Assembly (NCBI RefSeq): GCF_051200825.1
Contig: NZ_CP195158.1
Location: 1 to 64,000 of the forward strand
DNA length: 64,000 bases
From: Formosa sp030427735
GTDB lineage: Bacteria; Bacteroidota; Bacteroidia; Flavobacteriales; Flavobacteriaceae
Direction: 5' to 3'
Shown: in pieces, positions 30,623-39,961 of the stretch
How positions within the stretch are numbered: the stretch's first letter is position 1
Layout of the letters: the number at the start of each line of letters is the position of its first letter
Translations under genes and position numbers: made by a program
Notes under the pieces: model-generated
The model's database searches: none
The model's input: only the letters and a program-made list of their open reading frames with translations
What the model was told of the DNA's origin: nothing

Positions 30623-31330
30623 ATGCAAAACAAATCTACAGTACAAGAAATAACATCGCGATTTGATAACGATGTAGAGCGGTTTTCGAATTTACAAACA
30701 GGGCAAGTATCTACTTTAGATGCTCAATTATCTTTAGAATTAATTACCGAAGCTGCAAAACGTTTAGTACCACATGCCGTTAATCTGTTGGATATTGGTT
30801 GTGGAGCTGGAAATTACACACTTAAAATGTTAGGTAAGTTGCCAGATTTAAACTGCACCTTAGTCGATTTAAGTAAACCCATGTTACATCGTGCTTTGCA
30901 ACGCGTATCGTCGCTAACAGAACGTGCAGAAGTGATTCAGGGCGATATTCGTACAGTGGATTTACCCGAACAGCAATTTGATATTATTTTAGCTGGTGCA
31001 GTATTGCACCATTTACGTGATGATTCGGATTGGGAATTAACCTTTAAAAAACTGTATAACCTTTTAAAACCTGGAGGTTGTTTAATGATTTCCGATTTAA
31101 TACTTCAAAATACTGCTGAGTTAAATACCCTGATTTGGGATAAATATGGCGATTATTTAGAAGCTATAGGTGGGCAGGATTACAAAAATAAAGTGTTGGA
31201 TTACATTGCTAAAGAAGATTCCCCAAGGTCTATTATATATCAATTAGAATTAATGACATCTGTTGGATTTTCGAATGTAGATATCCTGCATAAAAATCTT
31301 TGTTTTGCGGCTTATGGAGGTGTAAAATAA
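30623..31330 (+). CDS. Class I SAM-dependent methyltransferase
   Basis: About 235 aa from the ATG at 30623. A longer frame opens at 30536, but the methyltransferase homology appears to begin at the internal Met (MQNKSTVQEITSRFDNDVER). Motif I is LLDIGCGAGNYT (about residues 62-73), followed by the acidic loop LVDLSKPML and the post-motif IILAGAVLHHL, the usual Methyltransf_11/25 pattern. The substrate is unknown. No membrane segment or signal peptide, so it is cytoplasmic. It is followed by a secreted esterase gene in the same direction 54 bases later; whether the two are functionally linked is not clear. Confidence 0.85.
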   Translation: MQNKSTVQEITSRFDNDVERFSNLQTGQVSTLDAQLSLELITEAAKRLVPHAVNLLDIGCGAGNYTLKMLGKLPDLNCTLVDLSKPMLHRALQRVSSLTERAEVIQGDIRTVDLPEQQFDIILAGAVLHHLRDDSDWELTFKKLYNLLKPGGCLMISDLILQNTAELNTLIWDKYGDYLEAIGGQDYKNKVLDYIAKEDSPRSIIYQLELMTSVGFSNVDILHKNLCFAAYGGVK

Positions 31331-31384
31331 AATGGGTTTTCAGATTAATTTGTACATTTAAGAGTTACTCTAAACAAAATTATA

Positions 31385-32848
31385 ATGAAGAAGATAGGTA
31401 GTATTGTATTTTTAGTATTGTTTTGGGTTTGCAGCACTATAGCGCAAACATTCGAGGTTAGTTTTCCTTCAACAACAATGTCCGATTCCTTTTCTGGGCA
31501 GATACTTTTATATTTGTCTAAAGAAAACAAAACTCCTAAAGATGCTTTCCTTGCGTTAGAATTACCGCCTGTTTTTCGTATAGAGGTTAATCATTTAAAT
31601 CCCAATCAATCAGTAATATATAACGATCAAGCGATGTCGTATCCGGTAGCACTGTCTGATATTGAGAGAGGAACTTATTATGTGCAAGCTGTTTTCGATA
31701 GAAATTTAGGTGGGCAAAATATTGCTAATAGTGCAGGTAATTTGTTTTCGGAGCCACAACAGGTGATATTAGACAAAAATTTCAATACAAAGTTTGTTTT
31801 GTCCTGTAATCAAATTGTTGAAGAACTTACATTTAAAGAAACATCACATTTGAAGGAATTGAGATTAAAATCGAACCTGTTAAGTACTTTCCATGATAAA
31901 GAAGTTTTTATTGCTGGTGCAGTAAGTTTACCAAAACATTATTTCGATAATCCTAACCAGTCTTACCCTGTAGTGTTTTCGGTGTTTGGATTTGGAGCTA
32001 ATTATAAATTACATGCAGGAAAAGGAAAGTATAATTTTAATTCTTTGGCAGGATATCCAGCTATTGTAGTGTATTTAGATGGAAATTGTTCTGAAGGACA
32101 TTCAACTTACGCCAATAGCGATATTAATGGGCCTTGGGGAGATGCATTGGTGCAAGAGTTTATTCCTGAATTGCAAAAACGTTATAGAACCAACGGTGCA
32201 AACATGGTTTTTGGACATAGTAGTGGCGGTTGGACGTCTTTATGGTTACAAATTAATTACCCTGAAACGTTTTCTGGAGCTTGGGCTAGTGCACCAGATC
32301 AAGTTGATTTTAGAAATTGGCAAGGGAAAAATATTTATGAAACCGATAACATGTTTTACGATGCTAATGGCAATCTTTTGGCAGATATCACAATGGCTGG
32401 CCGATTCCCGATTATTTCGGCTAAAGATTTATACAGGTTAGAGCATGTTGTTTACAGAGGAGAGCAGTTGCATTCTTTTGATGCGGTTTTTAGTAAGCGA
32501 GACGGAAATGGCAATATTATGCGTTTGGTAAACCCTACAGATGGTTCTATAAATAAAAGCGTATTGCCTATTTTTAAACGTTACGATTTGTCTTATCAAT
32601 TACGTACAAATTGGGATGCATATAAGGATGCAGTATCAGGTAAAATACGTATTTCTATGGGAGAGCAAGATAATTTTCATTTACAGGAAGCATTGTATTT
32701 ATTCGAAAAAGAAATGAAAATGTTACAGGCAGATATAGCTATAGAATATTTTCCAGGCGATCATTTTACGGTGTTTACAGACGATTATAAAAATAAAGGT
32801 CAGGCTTTTTTAGATGCTTGCTACAAAAAGTGGTTAAAGACCCAATAA
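31385..32848 (+). CDS. Secreted alpha/beta-hydrolase esterase
   Basis: 487 aa. Signal peptide MKKIGSIVFLVLFWVCSTIAQ, an N-terminal beta-rich part (about 25-150), then an alpha/beta-hydrolase fold of the enterochelin-esterase/CE1-like type. The nucleophile elbow is GHSSGGW near residue 277-283; a late His in FPGDHFTVF (about 463) is a good candidate for the catalytic His. The region between them contains WASAPDQVDFRNW. It is probably periplasmic or cell-surface; substrate not predictable (a feruloyl, acetyl or peptide ester is possible). Near the last codons it overlaps a small reading frame whose own start is uncertain. Confidence 0.82.
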   Translation: MKKIGSIVFLVLFWVCSTIAQTFEVSFPSTTMSDSFSGQILLYLSKENKTPKDAFLALELPPVFRIEVNHLNPNQSVIYNDQAMSYPVALSDIERGTYYVQAVFDRNLGGQNIANSAGNLFSEPQQVILDKNFNTKFVLSCNQIVEELTFKETSHLKELRLKSNLLSTFHDKEVFIAGAVSLPKHYFDNPNQSYPVVFSVFGFGANYKLHAGKGKYNFNSLAGYPAIVVYLDGNCSEGHSTYANSDINGPWGDALVQEFIPELQKRYRTNGANMVFGHSSGGWTSLWLQINYPETFSGAWASAPDQVDFRNWQGKNIYETDNMFYDANGNLLADITMAGRFPIISAKDLYRLEHVVYRGEQLHSFDAVFSKRDGNGNIMRLVNPTDGSINKSVLPIFKRYDLSYQLRTNWDAYKDAVSGKIRISMGEQDNFHLQEALYLFEKEMKMLQADIAIEYFPGDHFTVFTDDYKNKGQAFLDACYKKWLKTQ

Positions 32849-32856
32849 AAGAGAAC

Positions 32857-33126
32857 TTGAAATGCCTATCATTAAACACGATTTTTCAAGAAACCGATTT
32901 AAATAACGATGAAAAGTTCGAAAAACTAAAAAAACAACAGCGCAAAATTCATAAGCATGTTAGTAACGCCGTATCTATACAAATTGAAGGTTTGGTAAAT
33001 AATAAATATTCGTTTAAAAATAGTCAGGTTTATCTCGATATCTTAGTACGTCATTTAGATGCTTCAGATGTGTTGTTGAATATCTTTATCATTGCGACAC
33101 AAGATGAGGAAGCTTGGGATTTTTAA
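32857..33126 (+). CDS. Small hypothetical protein with uncertain start
   Basis: About 89 aa if the in-frame TTG at 32857 is used; the frame is open from at least 32818 and contains no ATG. A nearby ATG at 32862 lies in another frame and stops after 14 codons (MPIIKHDFSRNRFK), so a frameshift in an older, ATG-started gene is possible. The body is charged (many Lys/Glu, then DILVRHLDASDVLLNIFIIATQDEEAWDF) and lacks a signal peptide or membrane helix. Not recognised. It follows the esterase directly. Confidence 0.4.
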   Translation: MKCLSLNTIFQETDLNNDEKFEKLKKQQRKIHKHVSNAVSIQIEGLVNNKYSFKNSQVYLDILVRHLDASDVLLNIFIIATQDEEAWDF

Positions 33127-33131
33127 TAAGG

Positions 33132-33404
33132 CTATCTTAAAACAATATAGATTGCAAATCCTACAACTAAAATAAAAACGACTATGCCAGCAACTATCGC
33201 CCAATAATGTACTGGTTTAATAGCTCTCTTTTTAATGGTTCTGTACAGGCGGTTTCTTAATGCTAATTGTAATTTTATGGTTTCGGGGTTTATTCCTTGG
33301 TGTTGCATTAACGAAAAATATGTATCTATAACCATTAGGTCTTCGTTTGTGGCTTTGTCTTTTTCGTATTTTCTGAGCAGCATTTTAAATATTTTCTCTT
33401 TCAT
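33132..33404 (-). CDS. Short membrane protein resembling the N-terminus of a FecR-type anti-sigma factor
   Basis: 90 aa. The N-terminal ~65 residues form a charged helical region (LLRKYEKDKATNEDLMVIDTYF) that ends in RNRLYRTIKKRAIKPVHYW and one transmembrane helix (about 69-89), and the protein stops there. Anti-sigma factors of the FecR family begin with this kind of cytoplasmic domain and helix but normally continue with a large periplasmic FecR domain, which is absent. It lies 51 bases downstream of an ECF sigma gene in the same direction, the usual place for the anti-sigma. I infer a minimal membrane anchor for the sigma factor. The resemblance is by layout more than by clear motif. Confidence 0.6.
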   Translation of the reverse strand: MKEKIFKMLLRKYEKDKATNEDLMVIDTYFSLMQHQGINPETIKLQLALRNRLYRTIKKRAIKPVHYWAIVAGIVVFILVVGFAIYIVLR

Positions 33405-33455
33405 GTATACCTTAATTTTAGTGATAGATGGTTTTGGGAATGCACAATACTTTCT

Positions 33456-33968
33456 TTACGTATTAGGTGTGTTAAGCGATTTCGATTTTAAAATGTCTAG
33501 CGCTTGTGTAAGATACTGTTCTACGTTTCTTATCGATACATTTTGTTGTTTGGCAATATCCTTACAACTCATATTATCTCGATATCGCAGTTTAAAAAAT
33601 AGCAAGCAACGCTCGTAATTAGGGGTTTCTAAAAGTTGGTCTAAGGTTTCTAATAAATCCGATTTACTGTCTTGGTCTAAATGTAGCCGATCTTTACTGA
33701 ATTGTAGAGCACACTCCACTTGTTGTAATTGATGAGGGTTGAAATCTAGAGTTCGCAATTTTTTAGAGCAATGTAGTTTTAAAGCTTTATTCAAGTAGGT
33801 GTCGTAGTCATTTGGAGCAATCAGTGCAAAATTGTGCCAAAATTCGGTAAAAACATCGCCAACCACTTGTTCTGCCAAGAGGGTATTTTGTAATGCATTG
33901 GCTGCAAATGCATATTGAATATGCCAATAGGCGTTATATACTTTTAAAAAGTCGGTTGCTTTTCCCAT
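33456..33968 (-). CDS. ECF-type RNA polymerase sigma factor
   Basis: 170 aa, the usual length of an ECF sigma factor of the FecI/Bacteroidota type. Region 2 is the first ~90 residues (AEQVVGDVFTEFWHN is the region 2 signature); region 4 is about 105-165, with YERCLLFFKLRYRDNMSCKDIAKQQNVSIRNVEQYLTQAL giving the helix-turn-helix. It would direct RNA polymerase to a small regulon, held inactive by the short membrane protein encoded next. Its own regulon is not evident; none of the neighbouring promoters shows a common site that I could tie to it. Confidence 0.85.
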   Translation of the reverse strand: MGKATDFLKVYNAYWHIQYAFAANALQNTLLAEQVVGDVFTEFWHNFALIAPNDYDTYLNKALKLHCSKKLRTLDFNPHQLQQVECALQFSKDRLHLDQDSKSDLLETLDQLLETPNYERCLLFFKLRYRDNMSCKDIAKQQNVSIRNVEQYLTQALDILKSKSLNTPNT

Positions 33969-34272
33969 TAAAATGATTTAAAAATATGTAATGTAGCAGA
34001 TTGGACTTACCTAAAGGTTTTAATAGCGTTATGTTTAGGTTAAAACTCGAAGAATTAATCTTAAACAAGTGTCAATAACAAAAACTTAATTGTAATGTGA
34101 TGATAAATTGATAAAAAAGCTTGGAAATGAAGAAATTGAAGTATATTTAAACGTTTATAAATGAATGGTTTAAAAGCAGAAATTTAAGGGGTGTATTGGG
34201 TAACTCTCGAAACACTTAAATTTTGAAAACCAAGCGGCCGTTAATGTTTGCTTGGTGAAACACTTTTAAAAG
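33969..34272. other. Divergent intergenic region with hairpin
   Basis: A 304-base gap between the ECF sigma gene (minus) and a small plus-strand gene. It contains an inverted repeat ACCAAGC (34229-34235) / GCTTGGT (34250-34256) just upstream of the plus-strand ATG, flanked by two copies of GAAACACTT (34209-34217 and 34257-34265). The remainder is AT-rich with no gene seen. Confidence 0.55.
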
Positions 34273-34524
34273 ATGAAAATAGATCGTAACATCTATAATT
34301 TCCTTCCTAACTTGAAGGATTATAAAATGATTGAAGCCGTTGATTTTCTTCCAGAAGAAAGCAACGAACGCTATCAAACCTATCGGCTAACGTATCAGTC
34401 GGTATCTCTACAACAAAAAACACTATACCTTCAATTTGATAATATAAAACAAAAAGCATCTTTTGGACTTTGGGGAGATGCTTATTTAAAAACCATTAGG
34501 CTGAATAACAGTAAACCAGAATAA
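34273..34524 (+). CDS. Small hypothetical protein
   Basis: 83 aa, starting at ATG 34273. No signal peptide or membrane helix; alternating hydrophobic and charged residues (RYQTYRLTYQSVSLQQKTLYLQ) suggest a small beta-rich soluble protein. Not recognised. It has its own hairpin upstream and shares a bidirectional terminator with the convergent DUF1254 gene, so it is a stand-alone transcription unit, which supports it being real. Confidence 0.6.
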   Translation: MKIDRNIYNFLPNLKDYKMIEAVDFLPEESNERYQTYRLTYQSVSLQQKTLYLQFDNIKQKASFGLWGDAYLKTIRLNNSKPE

Positions 34525-34560
34525 AACCCTTCAAGTATTTTATGTGCTTGAAGGGTTTTT
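34523..34560. terminator. Bidirectional terminator
   Basis: Stem AAAACCCTTCAAG / CTTGAAGGGTTTT with an 11-base loop between convergent genes; T run on the plus strand and A run (T on the minus strand) on the other side. Confidence 0.9.
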
Positions 34561-34580
34561 GTGTTAAGTGAAGTCTAAGT

Positions 34581-35924
34581 TTATAATTTCTCCAAACCTT
34601 CCGGAAACCATTCGCCTTTCAACACATTTTCTTTTGGCACATACATGCGTAAGGTTAAGTTAAACAATCCTTCCTTAGGTGATGGCAACCAATTGCTTTT
34701 TGGCCATTTCGAGTTATACTCTGGGGCGATGTATAGTTTTAAACTACCATCGGCTTCGTATTTAAATGGCGAGTAATTGTTGAAATTATAGCGATTCAAA
34801 TCATTGTCTACCACACGATAATTAGGGAAATCCACTAAAATAACCGACCAAAAGCCGTTTACGTTTTTAACAGGTAAATTGTCGGGTGCAAATTGCAATT
34901 CATAGCTCTTGCCGTTACCAAGCGCTTCGCTATTGGCGTCTTTAGAAGCAATGAAATAAATCACTTCTTCCGAGGTGTTGGCCCAAATCCCAACAAAATT
35001 TGCTGAAGTACGGGTCCAATAATCACCAAAGTAATTTCCTGCCTTTAGGGTAGCTAACCAGCCATTTTTAAAACCACCAGCCTTGGTTGTCGCAAAAGTG
35101 ATAAATTGCGGTAAAGCATCGGTTTTTATAATGGAATCTACTTTTGTAGCGTTGGTTTCAGATTCTGAAACATAAGCGCTAACCGATTTTACCAATTGCT
35201 GAATCGAATCGGTATGCGTCATTTTCGTGTCTGGCGTTTCTAAAAAAGCTTCAGTATAATTAAACAGATTGTGTCCCGGTGGTTGCTTGTTGGTAAACTT
35301 CGGAAAATCAAGCGTTGGGTCGATTTTTGGTGTTCCAGTAGCGCTTACTTTGAATTGTTGTTGTAAAGCGACAGCAGCTTTTAAATCGTCTTGTAACTCT
35401 ACACGTGCTAACATTTTAATTTTTTTGTTTTCCATGTCAATGCGGTAAGCATTTTCTGGTAAATCCACTTCACTTCCTTTTAAACATAAAGCAAAAGTGC
35501 CGTACGGATGATCCGGATAATTACGTTCGTTAATGTTTACAATCACTTCGCCCCAACCGTCTAACAATTGTATGGTATAGTAACGGTCTTTAATTTCTGG
35601 GATTTCGATTAAGGTTGCCGAGTTTTCATCAATGGCAATCCAAGCTTCCATATAGGCCACGTCGAGATTCGGGTTAACGAAATCGGCTTTTCCGGCTTCG
35701 TTGTATTTAATGGTGTTGTACTCCAATCCGGTGCCTTCAAAATCCATTTGTTCTTGGCGCACCACCAAAGCCCGACTTAATAGATAGATGTAAGATTCTA
35801 CAATATCATGGCTGCTTACTGTTTTAGCTTCTGTAGCTGGTTGTTTGGTTTCTTGTTTACAGGCGTTGAAGCTAAAGGCACCAACTAAAGTGAGTAGTAG
35901 AAGAAGGTATTTTTGTGTTTTCAT
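34581..35924 (-). CDS. DUF1254/DUF1214 lipoprotein
   Basis: 447 aa lipoprotein (lipobox FNAC, Cys22). DUF1254 covers about residues 55-190 (NPNLDVAYMEAWIAIDE, YYTIQLLDGWGEVIVNI) and DUF1214 about 330-430 (NGFWSVILVDFPNYRVVDN, LKLYIAPEYNSKWPKSNWLPSP). The function of these domains is unproven. It is the last gene of the sulfatase/DUF1254 group and lies 77 bases downstream of an arylsulfatase with a terminator between, so it is probably a separate transcript. Location: periplasmic face of a membrane, or cell surface. Confidence 0.85.
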   Translation of the reverse strand: MKTQKYLLLLLTLVGAFSFNACKQETKQPATEAKTVSSHDIVESYIYLLSRALVVRQEQMDFEGTGLEYNTIKYNEAGKADFVNPNLDVAYMEAWIAIDENSATLIEIPEIKDRYYTIQLLDGWGEVIVNINERNYPDHPYGTFALCLKGSEVDLPENAYRIDMENKKIKMLARVELQDDLKAAVALQQQFKVSATGTPKIDPTLDFPKFTNKQPPGHNLFNYTEAFLETPDTKMTHTDSIQQLVKSVSAYVSESETNATKVDSIIKTDALPQFITFATTKAGGFKNGWLATLKAGNYFGDYWTRTSANFVGIWANTSEEVIYFIASKDANSEALGNGKSYELQFAPDNLPVKNVNGFWSVILVDFPNYRVVDNDLNRYNFNNYSPFKYEADGSLKLYIAPEYNSKWPKSNWLPSPKEGLFNLTLRMYVPKENVLKGEWFPEGLEKL

Positions 35925-35941
35925 AGGTTTGTTTTTTTAAG

Positions 35942-35971
35942 CCCACAAAGGGTTTTTAAGTCCTTTGTGGG
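35942..35971 (-). terminator. Terminator of arylsulfatase gene
   Basis: Stem CCCACAAAGG / CCTTTGTGGG with a 10-base loop, 30 bases after the sulfatase stop, with a T-rich tail on the minus strand. Confidence 0.8.
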
Positions 35972-36001
35972 GTATTTCAATATATTTCAGGATTGTATTA
36001 T

Positions 36002-38374
36002 TTATTGAACAGCTGGTTTTAATTCGATTTGAACTTCAGCAATATGACCTTCAAACTTTGCAGGAGCCTTATAATTTTTGGTTACCGGAGAGCCTGTGTC
36101 TTCGCCAATTCCGAAGGTGTCAATACCATATCGTCCAGCTACGGTTTGTTCTACTCGCGCTTCACCTACTTTTTCATTATTGATAAAAAGCGTGAACAAA
36201 CCACCGCTTCCTGGCTTACCACCATCATACTTAAAATCTATTTTAACGGAAGCCATTCCATTTGGCAATTTTTTGTTTGACGTAATGGTGGTATTGTCTT
36301 CAAAGAAATTGTAAAGGAAAGTCGGGTAGCCGTCTTTTACATAAAGTACATATCCGCCACCAAGACCGCCAATGGCATTGATAACCCCATTTTTATGTTT
36401 GGTGTCGGTTTCTAACAGCGCTTCCATGGTCCAAGAGGTGTTTTTTGTGTTTGGTGCGGCCGTTTCTGGCAAACGGGTAGCGCCTTCGTAAAAGGTGAAC
36501 GATTTGCGATTACCTAGCGGTGAGGGTTTCGGAACGGTTAAGCGACCTGCACCACGATCGTCTAACGGATATACTTCATATTTTTCGGCCTCTTTATCGA
36601 AGAGTTTTTTAAGTTCTTCTAGTTTTTCTGGGTGTTGTTCGGCAATATCGACAGCTTCAGAAAAATCTTCTTCAATATTGTATAATTGCCATACTTCATT
36701 TTCGTAACCAGGCGCTACGTCTTGACGCCATGGCTTGGTGTGTTGGTGTGCTGCCACCCAGCCATCATGATAGATAGCCCGATTACTTAATACTTCAAAA
36801 TATTGGGTGTTTCGAATTTCTTCAGCATTAGAATTTGTAAACGTAGAATAGAACGATTTTCCGGCAATAGGTTTTTGTTTTACACCATCTACATATTCTG
36901 GAAAACTGATAACAGTGGCTTCCATAATGGTAGGGACCACATCGATAACGTGTAAAAACTGAGAACGCATACCGCCTTTGTCTTTAATTACCTTAGGCCA
37001 AGTAACTACCATAGGGTTTCGAGAACCGCCAAAATGGGAAGCGACTTGTTTTACCCAAGGGAAGGGCGTGTTTCCAGCAAAAGCCCAACCTATCGGGAAG
37101 TGTGGTTCGGTTGTAGGGCCACCTATTTCGTCTGCTTTTTCAAGGTTTTCCTCTATGGTACTCGATATACCATTAAGGGCTTTTATTTCGTTAATAGTAC
37201 CATCAACTCCACCTTCTGCACTAGCGCCATTGTCGCCAACAATATACATGATTAAGGTGTTGTCTGCATCTGGAAGTTCTCCAATGGCTTTTAGTAAACG
37301 GCCAACTTCATGATCGGTAAAGGCGAAATAACCCGCATAATTTTCATATAGCAACGTGTAGAATTTCTTTTGTTCCTCGTTAAGGCTATCCCATTCTGGA
37401 ACATTTTCATTTCGTGGCGAAAGTTTAGCATCAGCAGGAATGATGCCCATTTTTTTCTGACGCTCGTATGTGATTTCACGCTCTTTGTCCCATCCGTGAT
37501 CAAATTTTCCCTTGAATTTATCGCGCCATTCCTTGGTAACATGATGTGGTGCGTGCATAGCTCCTGGAGCGTAGTACATAAAGACGGGTTTTTCAGGCGA
37601 CATCGATTTTTGAAGTTTTAGCCAATCTATCGCTCGATTGGTCATATCAGTCTGAAAATGATAGCCTTCTTCTGGTGTTTTTTCCGGTTCTACAGGGACG
37701 GTATTTTCAAAAATAACGGGATAATATTGGTGGGTTTCTCCCGCATTAAACCCATAGAAATAATCGAAACCTAAAGCGGTTGGCCAACGATCAAAAGGAC
37801 CTGCAGCACTCGTTTCCCAATCGGGAGTATTATGGTTTTTGCCAAACCAAGCGGTGTTCATGCCATTGTTTTTTAAAACCTTTCCTACGGTGGCTGTACT
37901 ACGCGGTATCAAGGTGCTGTAACTAGGGTATCCTGTGGCCCATTCTGCTAAAAAGCCATTGCCAGATTGATGGTGATTTCTTCCTGTAAGCAATGCAGCT
38001 CGTGTTGGTCCGCAAACTGCTGTAGTATGAAAGCGGTTGTAACGAAGACCTTGGGTTGCCAACGAGTCTAAATTTGGTGTGGGAATTGAACCTCCAAAGG
38101 TGCTGGTCATTCCAAAACCAACATCGTCTAAGAGAATAACAATAACATTTGGGGCGTCTTTGGGTGGGGTTGGCATCTTGGGCCAATCCATTTCCGAATC
38201 GGCATACGTTTTACCTATTTTACCATGAAATTCTGGATCATCGTACGGGAGTTTGTTGTTGGATTCGGTTTGCTTTGAATCGTTTTGATTTGTTGTTTCA
38301 CTTTTTTGCTGACAAGAAAATAAGCAGCAGGTTATAAAGAATACCAAAGAGCGTGCAATAGTTTTTGTTTTCAT
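36002..38374 (-). CDS. Arylsulfatase (S1 family), lipoprotein
   Basis: 790 aa. Lipobox FSC with Cys21. Metal-binding LLDDVGFG gives Asp83-Asp84. The formylglycine motif is CGPTRAALLTGR (Cys121), so it is the cysteine type that needs a formylglycine-generating enzyme; none is encoded in the window. Further conserved parts are FGKNHN, YAPGAMHAPHH and GDNGAS. After about residue 600 a C-terminal beta-rich domain follows, like that of large arylsulfatases. It hydrolyses sulfate esters in the periplasm or outside; the substrate is not predictable from sequence. Neighbours are DUF1254/DUF1214 lipoproteins on both sides. Confidence 0.93.
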   Translation of the reverse strand: MKTKTIARSLVFFITCCLFSCQQKSETTNQNDSKQTESNNKLPYDDPEFHGKIGKTYADSEMDWPKMPTPPKDAPNVIVILLDDVGFGMTSTFGGSIPTPNLDSLATQGLRYNRFHTTAVCGPTRAALLTGRNHHQSGNGFLAEWATGYPSYSTLIPRSTATVGKVLKNNGMNTAWFGKNHNTPDWETSAAGPFDRWPTALGFDYFYGFNAGETHQYYPVIFENTVPVEPEKTPEEGYHFQTDMTNRAIDWLKLQKSMSPEKPVFMYYAPGAMHAPHHVTKEWRDKFKGKFDHGWDKEREITYERQKKMGIIPADAKLSPRNENVPEWDSLNEEQKKFYTLLYENYAGYFAFTDHEVGRLLKAIGELPDADNTLIMYIVGDNGASAEGGVDGTINEIKALNGISSTIEENLEKADEIGGPTTEPHFPIGWAFAGNTPFPWVKQVASHFGGSRNPMVVTWPKVIKDKGGMRSQFLHVIDVVPTIMEATVISFPEYVDGVKQKPIAGKSFYSTFTNSNAEEIRNTQYFEVLSNRAIYHDGWVAAHQHTKPWRQDVAPGYENEVWQLYNIEEDFSEAVDIAEQHPEKLEELKKLFDKEAEKYEVYPLDDRGAGRLTVPKPSPLGNRKSFTFYEGATRLPETAAPNTKNTSWTMEALLETDTKHKNGVINAIGGLGGGYVLYVKDGYPTFLYNFFEDNTTITSNKKLPNGMASVKIDFKYDGGKPGSGGLFTLFINNEKVGEARVEQTVAGRYGIDTFGIGEDTGSPVTKNYKAPAKFEGHIAEVQIELKPAVQ

Positions 38375-38460
38375 AATGAGTCTATTTGGTGTATTGATTA
38401 ATATTTTATGAGATGCTTACTAGATTTCGCAAAGATCTTGAAGGACTTTCTTCATTTTAA

Positions 38461-39888
38461 TTATTTCAATTTCTCAATCGCTGGCAATTTATAAGTGCCA
38501 TTTAGCGCTGGTTCTTGAGGAATATACATTCTGGCAATGATGTAAAACTCACCGTCTGGAGCTGGTAACCAGTTTTTCGCTTTATCACCTTCAGGTTTTT
38601 CTTTTTGAATGTACAGTGTTAAGGAGCCGTCTTTTCCATAACTTAAACCTTGTGTACGGTCGCCAATAGAATAGCGGTTTATTGGGTTTTTCACCATCAA
38701 ACGCGTATCCGAATGGTACATGGTCATCGACCAAAAAGCATCTACAGGCGGTAGTTCATCAGCATCAAAATGTAAAATATATTGTTGTTGACTACCGTTT
38801 AAATTGTCATTGTCGGCATCGGCTTCAGCAATTGGATAAATGGCTTCTTCCGGACTGTTAGTGTAAATGAATTTGTAAGCCACTGCCGAACGAAATAAAT
38901 AGTCCTGACCGTAATTCCCCATCGGTGGAATGTATTCCCAGCCGTCTTCACGATTCCCTAAACTATTGGCTTTATCAACCACTTGTTGGTGGCCGTTTGC
39001 AATTCCTTCTTGAATGGCTGTTTGAATATCAGGACTAAAATTCTTTAAATCGAAGGTTTGATACGGCCCGATATTAATTTTACTGAAACGCTTCATCATC
39101 GCAGTTTCGTCTTTAGTTGGCGATTGCCATTCTAAAAATTGATTCAGATAGGTGAATAATTTAGGTTTGGCATATAACGAATCGGCGTTGTAAATTGGGA
39201 AATTTGGTTTAAAATCTGTGGCTTTTGGTGCATCTGTTCCTAAAAAGGCACTTAAAGCATGTAGTTTCAATCCGTCTTGGATAGCAAATGCTTTTTTGTT
39301 GCCTGATTCGGTGCCGTCGGTAGCGGTTCGTGTGGCTAAAGCGACATAGCGACTTTTGGACACAATCACATCGTCAAACTTTCCCGCTGGAATGGATCCG
39401 TTATTATCAGGTCCAACAAGCACATAAGTACCACCATTTTTTCCTGTGGTTCGCGTACCGATGTAAGCAAAATTGTCGGTAAACATATCAACCAATTGAA
39501 TAACAAAATAGGTGTCTCCTAATTTCGGAACTTCAATAACTAAAGGCTCATCACTTAAATCGGCCCAAGTGGTGGAGTAGAAGGTGTCGTTGTTTGGAGA
39601 TACCACAGTGGTGTAATCGGGGTCGTATAATTTGCGTCCGTGTAAAAATTTATTGAAGCCAGAATAGGCTGGCGATTTTTCTGCAATGCACATCCCGAAA
39701 ATGGCTTTGTAGTTTTCTACAATACCAAAACCGTAAACATAGGCTTCCTCGGCGATGGCTTTGGCTTCTGCGGCTGTTATGCTATTTATAGTTTGTGTGG
39801 ATTGGGTAGAATCATTAGTTGTTGTTTGTTGTTGACAACCAGATAATAAAGCAGTTGCTAACACTAGACTTAAGAAGGTGGTTTTCAT
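38461..39888 (-). CDS. DUF1254/DUF1214 lipoprotein
   Basis: 475 aa, lipobox LSGC (Cys18). DUF1254 about residues 60-200 (VSPNNDTFYSTTWADLSDEPLVIEVP, then YFVIQLVDMFTDNFAYIGTRTTG) and DUF1214 about 350-460 (DAFWSMTMYHSDTRLMVKNPINRYSIGDR, SLTLYIQKEKP). The two domains are in the classic arrangement of the family. It lies upstream of the arylsulfatase in the same direction (86-base gap). Function unknown; the repeated pairing with sulfatases here hints at a role with the same substrates. Confidence 0.88.
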   Translation of the reverse strand: MKTTFLSLVLATALLSGCQQQTTTNDSTQSTQTINSITAAEAKAIAEEAYVYGFGIVENYKAIFGMCIAEKSPAYSGFNKFLHGRKLYDPDYTTVVSPNNDTFYSTTWADLSDEPLVIEVPKLGDTYFVIQLVDMFTDNFAYIGTRTTGKNGGTYVLVGPDNNGSIPAGKFDDVIVSKSRYVALATRTATDGTESGNKKAFAIQDGLKLHALSAFLGTDAPKATDFKPNFPIYNADSLYAKPKLFTYLNQFLEWQSPTKDETAMMKRFSKINIGPYQTFDLKNFSPDIQTAIQEGIANGHQQVVDKANSLGNREDGWEYIPPMGNYGQDYLFRSAVAYKFIYTNSPEEAIYPIAEADADNDNLNGSQQQYILHFDADELPPVDAFWSMTMYHSDTRLMVKNPINRYSIGDRTQGLSYGKDGSLTLYIQKEKPEGDKAKNWLPAPDGEFYIIARMYIPQEPALNGTYKLPAIEKLK

Positions 39889-39961
39889 GGAAGGTTATTT
39901 AGTGTTTTTCTATATAAAAGTACAAAGCTTTTGGGAGATATGAAACACGAATAGAAAAATC

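Noticed and set aside
37923..38186. 87-aa minus-strand frame inside the sulfatase
   Set aside because: Out-of-frame overlap with a well-supported gene, low-complexity translation, no independent support.
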